Under the pieces are notes generated by a model. That model ran no database searches and was not told the origin of the DNA. It saw nothing but the letters and a program-made list of their open reading frames with translations. The position numbers were made by a program, and so were the translations under genes. From contig DHQM01000228.1 in NCBI GenBank assembly GCA_002408105.1, positions 1 to 8,800 on the forward strand: a DNA stretch of 8,800 nucleotides. Reading direction: 5' to 3'. The DNA is from Gammaproteobacteria bacterium UBA5338. Lineage in GTDB: Bacteria; Pseudomonadota; Gammaproteobacteria; Pseudomonadales; UBA5862. This document shows positions 6,877 through 8,800 of the stretch, in pieces (positions within the stretch are counted from its first letter, which is position 1; every line of letters begins with the position of its first letter).

Positions 6877-8181
6877 CTACACCGGTTTACGCAGCGAAAC
6901 ATAATAAAAACCGTCGTTTCCCGTCGGTTCAGGCAGGATTTGGCGACCAAAGGATAGCGCGATTCCCGCAGAGAAGGGCAATTCTTGAGCAGCCGCCTCC
7001 GGATGGGCCTGAACGAAGGTCCGCACCACCTCAAGGTTCTCCTCGGGCAGCAACGAGCAAGTGGCGTAGACCAGTTCCCCTCCCGGGCGCAACAGGGGCC
7101 AGAGCGCGTGTAGCATCGTTGTCTGTGTGGCGGCGAGCGCCGGGATGTCGGTGGCACGGCGCAGCAGTTTGATGTCGGGATGGCGCCGGATCACACCGGT
7201 GGCCGAGCAGGGCGCATCCAGTAGGATTCGGTCATAGGTCACCCCGTCCCACCAGCTGTCGGGGTCGGCGACGTCCCCGCACTGCAGCGTGGCCTTGCCC
7301 CCGGTGCGGCTGAGGTTTTCATCGACACGGGCAAGCCGATCGGCATCGAGGTCGATGGCAGTCAGGTGCAGGTCCGGCACCGCCTCAAGCATTGCAGCGG
7401 CTTTGCCTCCGGGGGCCGCGCAGGCATCGAGCACACGCATGCCCGGGCCCAGGCGCAAGGCGGTGGTTGCAAGCTGGGCACTTTCGTCCTGCACACTGAC
7501 CCAGCCGTCGGAAAACCCGGGCAGGGCGTCCACGGCCACCGGCTGGGAAAGTCGAATGGCTTGCGGCAGCCAGAGACCGGGTCGCCAAGCAATTTCGGCG
7601 CGGTCCAGAAGTGCGTGATAGCCGGACACTGAGCACCGGCTGGTGTTGATTCGAAGGGTCATTGGGGGGCGCAGGTTGCCAGCCTCCAGAATGGCCGGCG
7701 CCTGCATGGGCCAGGCGTTTCGAATGGCGGTGTACAACCACTCCGGGTGGGCGGCTGCCGCTGCCGGGTTTCGGGTTTCGAGTTGGCGGGTAAGGGCGTG
7801 GTGCTGTCGGTCGAGGTTGCGCAAGACCCCGTTAACGAGTGCTTTGTAGCGCCCACCGTCGATTGCAGCAGCGGCAGCGACCGTCTCATGCACCGCGGCA
7901 TGGCGTGGAATGCGGGTGTGCAGCAACTGGTACCCGCCCACGAGGAGCAGCCCCTCAATCCGGGCCTGCTTGGGTTTGAATGGACGTGCCAGTAGGAATT
8001 GCAGCAGTGCCTGCAGCTTTGGCGCATGGCGCACAGCCCCGTAGCTGAGGTCCGCCAGCAGGGCCCGATCGGCCTGCTCCAGGCCAGCTTGGGCGGCCGG
8101 CAATGCCCGCGCCAGGGACTGCCCGCGCAGGACCTCTGCGACCACTTGAGCGGCGCGCTGGCGCACCTCAGCAGGTTTCAC
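6877..8181 (-). CDS. rsmB: 16S rRNA (cytosine-5)-methyltransferase B (m5C967)
   Basis: RsmB (Sun/Fmu) methylates C967 of 16S rRNA using SAM. From the GTG at 8181 the protein is 434 aa (E. coli 429). The N-terminal NusB-like RNA-binding domain spans about 1-140 (RQRAAQVVAEVLRGQSLA, GGYQLLHTRIPRHAAVHETV, KALVNGVLRN). The catalytic Rossmann domain follows: SAM motif I DACAAPGGK (252-260), D277 and D279 in the AIDLDADRL segment (275-283), motif IV LDAPCSATG (321-329) with C325, and motif VI YATCSLLPEE (372-381) with C375. These two cysteines fall at the same numbers as in the E. coli enzyme. The GTG overlaps the fmt TGA (GTGA). The open frame runs on upstream inside fmt, but the homology does not. 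It is second gene of the visible operon, with trkA 6 nt downstream. Confidence 0.97.
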   Translation of the reverse strand: MKPAEVRQRAAQVVAEVLRGQSLARALPAAQAGLEQADRALLADLSYGAVRHAPKLQALLQFLLARPFKPKQARIEGLLLVGGYQLLHTRIPRHAAVHETVAAAAAIDGGRYKALVNGVLRNLDRQHHALTRQLETRNPAAAAAHPEWLYTAIRNAWPMQAPAILEAGNLRPPMTLRINTSRCSVSGYHALLDRAEIAWRPGLWLPQAIRLSQPVAVDALPGFSDGWVSVQDESAQLATTALRLGPGMRVLDACAAPGGKAAAMLEAVPDLHLTAIDLDADRLARVDENLSRTGGKATLQCGDVADPDSWWDGVTYDRILLDAPCSATGVIRRHPDIKLLRRATDIPALAATQTTMLHALWPLLRPGGELVYATCSLLPEENLEVVRTFVQAHPEAAAQELPFSAGIALSFGRQILPEPTGNDGFYYVSLRKPV

Positions 8182-8800
8182 TGGAGCGGCTTTCCGAACC
8201 GAACCCCAGGCCGCAGGGGCGTAGAGGCGGCGTTGCAGGCGGCCTCTACACCCATGGTTTTCCCGCCAGCAAACTGCAGTTGCTCGATCGCAAAGGTGCC
8301 ACTGCCACAGGCCACCCGCGCGGAGCCTGCTGCAATGCGCAACAGGGTCCCTGGGGGCTCTGTTGCGGCCACCTGCGGCTCGGGGTGGCCCTTCCAGATC
8401 CGCACCCGCTGTCCCTCCAGTTCGGTGAAGGCCACGGGTGTGGGGTTGAATGCGCGCACCAGTCGATCGACCCATTCGCTGGCGCAGGTCCAGTCGATCG
8501 CCGCTTCTTGCTTGGAAATTTTGGCTGCATAGCTTGCGCCCTCTGCCGGTTGTGGTTCGGGCCGCGGCGGGGTGTCCGACTCGAGCTGGTCGAGCACTTC
8601 CAGGAGCGCTTGCGAACCCAGGGTCGCGAGGCGGTCATGCAGGCTGCCTGCGGTGTCCTGCGGTGCAATCCGGCAAGAGCGGCGGGCGAGCACGTCGCCG
8701 GTATCGAGCCCTGCGTCCATCTGCATGATGCTCACGCCGGTTTCTCGGTCACCGGCTAGCAAGGCCCGTTGGATGGGCGCTGCCCCGCGCCAGCGTGGCA
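8178..8800 (-). CDS. fmt: Methionyl-tRNA formyltransferase, C-terminal two thirds (runs off right edge)
   Basis: Fmt transfers a formyl group from 10-formyl-THF to initiator Met-tRNA. The 5' part lies beyond the window; about 207 codons remain. They begin in the catalytic-domain segment PRWRGAAPIQRALLAGDRET, followed by IMQMDAGLDTGD, which contains the conserved catalytic aspartate. The linker then leads to the C-terminal OB-like tRNA-binding domain (AAIDWTCASEWVDRLVRAFN, then PTPVAFTELEGQRVRIWKG) and a family-typical tail, AGGKTMGVEA... to RPGVRFGKPLQ. The N-terminal folate site and the catalytic Asn/His are not in the window. The frame is open with no frameshift. Its TGA overlaps the GTG of rsmB. 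By family gene order def would be expected just upstream, outside the window. Confidence 0.95.
   Translation of the reverse strand, partial: PRWRGAAPIQRALLAGDRETGVSIMQMDAGLDTGDVLARRSCRIAPQDTAGSLHDRLATLGSQALLEVLDQLESDTPPRPEPQPAEGASYAAKISKQEAAIDWTCASEWVDRLVRAFNPTPVAFTELEGQRVRIWKGHPEPQVAATEPPGTLLRIAAGSARVACGSGTFAIEQLQFAGGKTMGVEAACNAASTPLRPGVRFGKPLQ

Noticed and set aside
8221..8249. 8-bp perfect inverted repeat (GTAGAGGC / GCCTCTAC, 13-nt loop) in the 3' end of fmt
   Set aside because: A few such repeats are expected by chance in a GC-rich window of this size. It is inside coding sequence with no U-tract, so no regulatory role is supported.
8182..8475. N-terminal extension of the rsmB frame into fmt
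   Set aside because: The extension is an out-of-frame reading of the conserved fmt C-terminal domain; RsmB homology starts right at the GTGA overlap.
1..8800. Search for a novel system, mobile element, CRISPR, tRNA or prophage remnant
   Set aside because: The window is almost fully filled by intact or edge-truncated housekeeping genes on one strand. I saw no direct-repeat arrays, transposase or integrase motifs, tRNA-like folds or composition break.

Overview
This window is a compact, high-GC (roughly 60-65% by eye) stretch of bacterial chromosome. Every supportable gene reads on the minus strand. The gene content and order (fmt-rsmB-trkA-trkH, then glyQ-glyS-gmhB) are characteristic of Gammaproteobacteria, and the proteins align well with remembered E. 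coli and Pseudomonas sequences. A non-enteric, high-GC lineage is most likely (Pseudomonas/Halomonas/Chromatiales-like). The species cannot be named from the sequence.

In transcription order (right to left), the first block is the 3' part of fmt (Met-tRNAi formyltransferase), rsmB (16S rRNA m5C967 methyltransferase), trkA (NAD-binding regulatory subunit of the Trk potassium transporter), trkH (its membrane channel subunit) and a small class I SAM-dependent methyltransferase of unknown substrate. Spacings are -3, 6, 36 and 4 nt, so this looks like one operon. It joins translation initiation and ribosome modification genes to K+ uptake.

A 158-nt spacer (3249-3407) separates the blocks. It is the only sizeable non-coding gap. 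It holds a 6-bp perfect hairpin just after the methyltransferase stop and a consensus -10 hexamer (TATAAT) that probably drives the second block. The second block is glyQ-glyS, the alpha and beta subunits of tetrameric glycyl-tRNA synthetase, followed by the 5' part of gmhB (heptose bisphosphate phosphatase, for LPS inner core), which runs off the left edge. Both junctions are stop/start overlaps, implying translational coupling.

The window is essentially housekeeping DNA. I found no mobile element, CRISPR array, RNA gene, toxin-antitoxin or defence system. The points worth a second look are modest: the uncharacterised methyltransferase coupled to trkH, six non-ATG starts among seven visible starts, the glyQ start/promoter conflict, the spacer hairpin, over-representation of CGATCG, and the conserved neighbourhood that is close to oriC in Pseudomonas.
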